From the NCBI GenBank assembly GCA_905215855.1, contig CAJMRT010000047.1, forward strand, positions 1 through 14,196: a stretch of 14,196 bases of DNA, read 5' to 3'. Shown one piece after another: positions 13,315-14,196 of this stretch. Each line of letters begins with the position of its first letter. The first letter of the stretch is position 1. Under the pieces are notes generated by a model that saw nothing but the letters and a program-made list of their open reading frames with translations, was not told the origin of the DNA and ran no database searches. The translations under genes and the position numbers were made by a program. Source of the DNA: an uncultured bacterium. GTDB taxonomy: Bacteria > Bacillota > Clostridia > Oscillospirales > Acutalibacteraceae.

Positions 13315-14196
13315 TTATTCGTTAATAGCGATAACTGCGCCTGAACCTACTGTTCTGCCGCCTTCACGGATAGCGAAACGAAGACCAACTTCGATAGCGA
13401 TAGGAGTAATAAGTTCAACATCCATTTCAACGTTATCACCAGGCATGCACATCTCTACGCCCTCTGGGAGTGAGATTGTACCTGTTACGTCAGTTGTTCT
13501 GAAGTAGAACTGTGGACGATAGTTGTTGAAGAATGGAGTATGACGGCCACCTTCGTCCTTAGTAAGAACGTAAACCTGGCCACGGAACTTTGTGTGTGGG
13601 TGAATTGTACCTGGCTTAGCAAGTACCTGACCTCTCTGGATTTCAGTTCTCTGAACACCACGGAGAAGAACACCTACGTTGTCGCCTGCTTCAGCGAAGT
13701 CAAGAGTCTTTCTGAACATTTCAAGACCTGTAACAACAACTTTTCTCTTTTCGTCTGTAAGACCAACGATTTCAACTTCTTCACCAGTCTTAATCTGACC
13801 TCTTTCAACTCTACCGGTTGCAACAGTACCACGACCTGTGATTGTGAATACGTCCTCAACAGGCATAAGGAATGGCTGGTCAGCCTTACGGTCAGGAGTT
13901 GGAATATACTCGTCAACAGCGTCCATAAGCTCGTGGATGCACTTGTACTCAGGAGCGTTAGGATCCTTTGATGTGCTTGTAAGAGCAAGGTAAGCTGAAC
14001 CCTTGATGATTGGTGTATCATCGCCCGGGAACTCATACTCGTTGAGGAGGTCACGGATCTCCATCTCTACGAGCTCGAGGAGCTCAGGATCGTCAACCTG
14101 GTCAGTCTTGTTCATGAATACTACGATGTAAGGTACACCTACCTGACGAGAAAGAAGGATGTGCTCTCTTGTCTGTGGCATAGGACCATCAGCAGC
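13315..14196 (-). CDS. tuf: Elongation factor Tu, C-terminal part (cut by window edge)
   Basis: The last 293 codons of EF-Tu, the GTPase that brings aminoacyl-tRNA to the ribosome. The reading frame stays open to the final base, where it codes AADGP before MPQTREHILL, so the first methionine in the window is internal. About 105-110 N-terminal residues, with the P-loop GHVDHGKT, lie outside. Visible are the G4 motif NKTD, domain 2 (GTVATGRVERG) and the complete domain 3 ending in VGSGAVIAINE. Its codon choice is more biased than that of neighbouring genes, as expected for a highly expressed gene. It ends at a strong terminator with no gene following in the transcript. Confidence 0.97.
   Translation of the reverse strand, partial: AADGPMPQTREHILLSRQVGVPYIVVFMNKTDQVDDPELLELVEMEIRDLLNEYEFPGDDTPIIKGSAYLALTSTSKDPNAPEYKCIHELMDAVDEYIPTPDRKADQPFLMPVEDVFTITGRGTVATGRVERGQIKTGEEVEIVGLTDEKRKVVVTGLEMFRKTLDFAEAGDNVGVLLRGVQRTEIQRGQVLAKPGTIHPHTKFRGQVYVLTKDEGGRHTPFFNNYRPQFYFRTTDVTGTISLPEGVEMCMPGDNVEMDVELITPIAIEVGLRFAIREGGRTVGSGAVIAINE

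Overview
The window reads as chromosome of a Gram-positive, low-to-mid GC, spore-forming Clostridia bacterium, most like the Ruminococcus / Eubacterium siraeum type of gut Oscillospiraceae. The reasons are strong AGGAGG-type ribosome binding sites, near-consensus sigma-A promoters, a SpoVAC gene, a class B sortase, a DUF4854-like lipoprotein, and short GC-rich palindromic intergenic repeats. No transposase, integrase, CRISPR array, tRNA or rRNA was seen. Almost all genes lie on the minus strand.

Layout from left to right. (1) 1-2895: a two-gene unit transcribed leftward, an MBOAT O-acyltransferase followed by a DHHW/AlgX-like SGNH-type protein, with a clear promoter (2867-2895) and terminator (159-190). 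Together they look like a cell-surface O-acetylation pair. A 14-nt tandem repeat lies beyond it, with a possible end of a plus-strand gene at the left edge. (2) 3022-4580: a small secreted lipoprotein with its own promoter and terminator, and a membrane-anchored M23 (LytM-type) peptidoglycan endopeptidase. (3) 4864-6419: a Cys/Met-metabolism PLP enzyme whose stop overlaps the ribosome binding site of a 73-residue DACGGQ (RDAC-like) protein. A near-identical palindromic repeat in opposite orientation lies on each side of this unit. (4) 6541-11480: a leftward operon of cysteine desulfurase, thiI, a 649-residue class B sortase and a 137-residue protein, ending at a strong hairpin. The desulfurase and ThiI form a sulfur relay for tRNA 4-thiouridine and possibly thiamine. 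(5) 11576-12031: spoVAC alone on the plus strand, divergent from the desulfurase and convergent with the next gene. (6) 12053-12913: an XRE-type regulator with a zinc ribbon. (7) 12914-13245: a repeat-rich non-coding stretch with a 97-nt tandem duplication. (8) 13251-14196: the C-terminal two thirds of EF-Tu (tuf), cut by the window edge, with its terminator.

The most unusual part is the sortase operon. The cytoplasmic N-terminal ~220 residues of the sortase look like a degenerate CinA/MoCF-type domain (the fold of the N-terminal half of CinA), and the small gene right after it looks like a second, shorter degenerate copy of the same fold. I know of no described role for a CinA-like domain on a sortase. 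The sortase also carries a C-terminal InlB-B/Flg_new-like repeat after a Thr-rich linker. The fold assignments are by eye and need profile searches and structure prediction.
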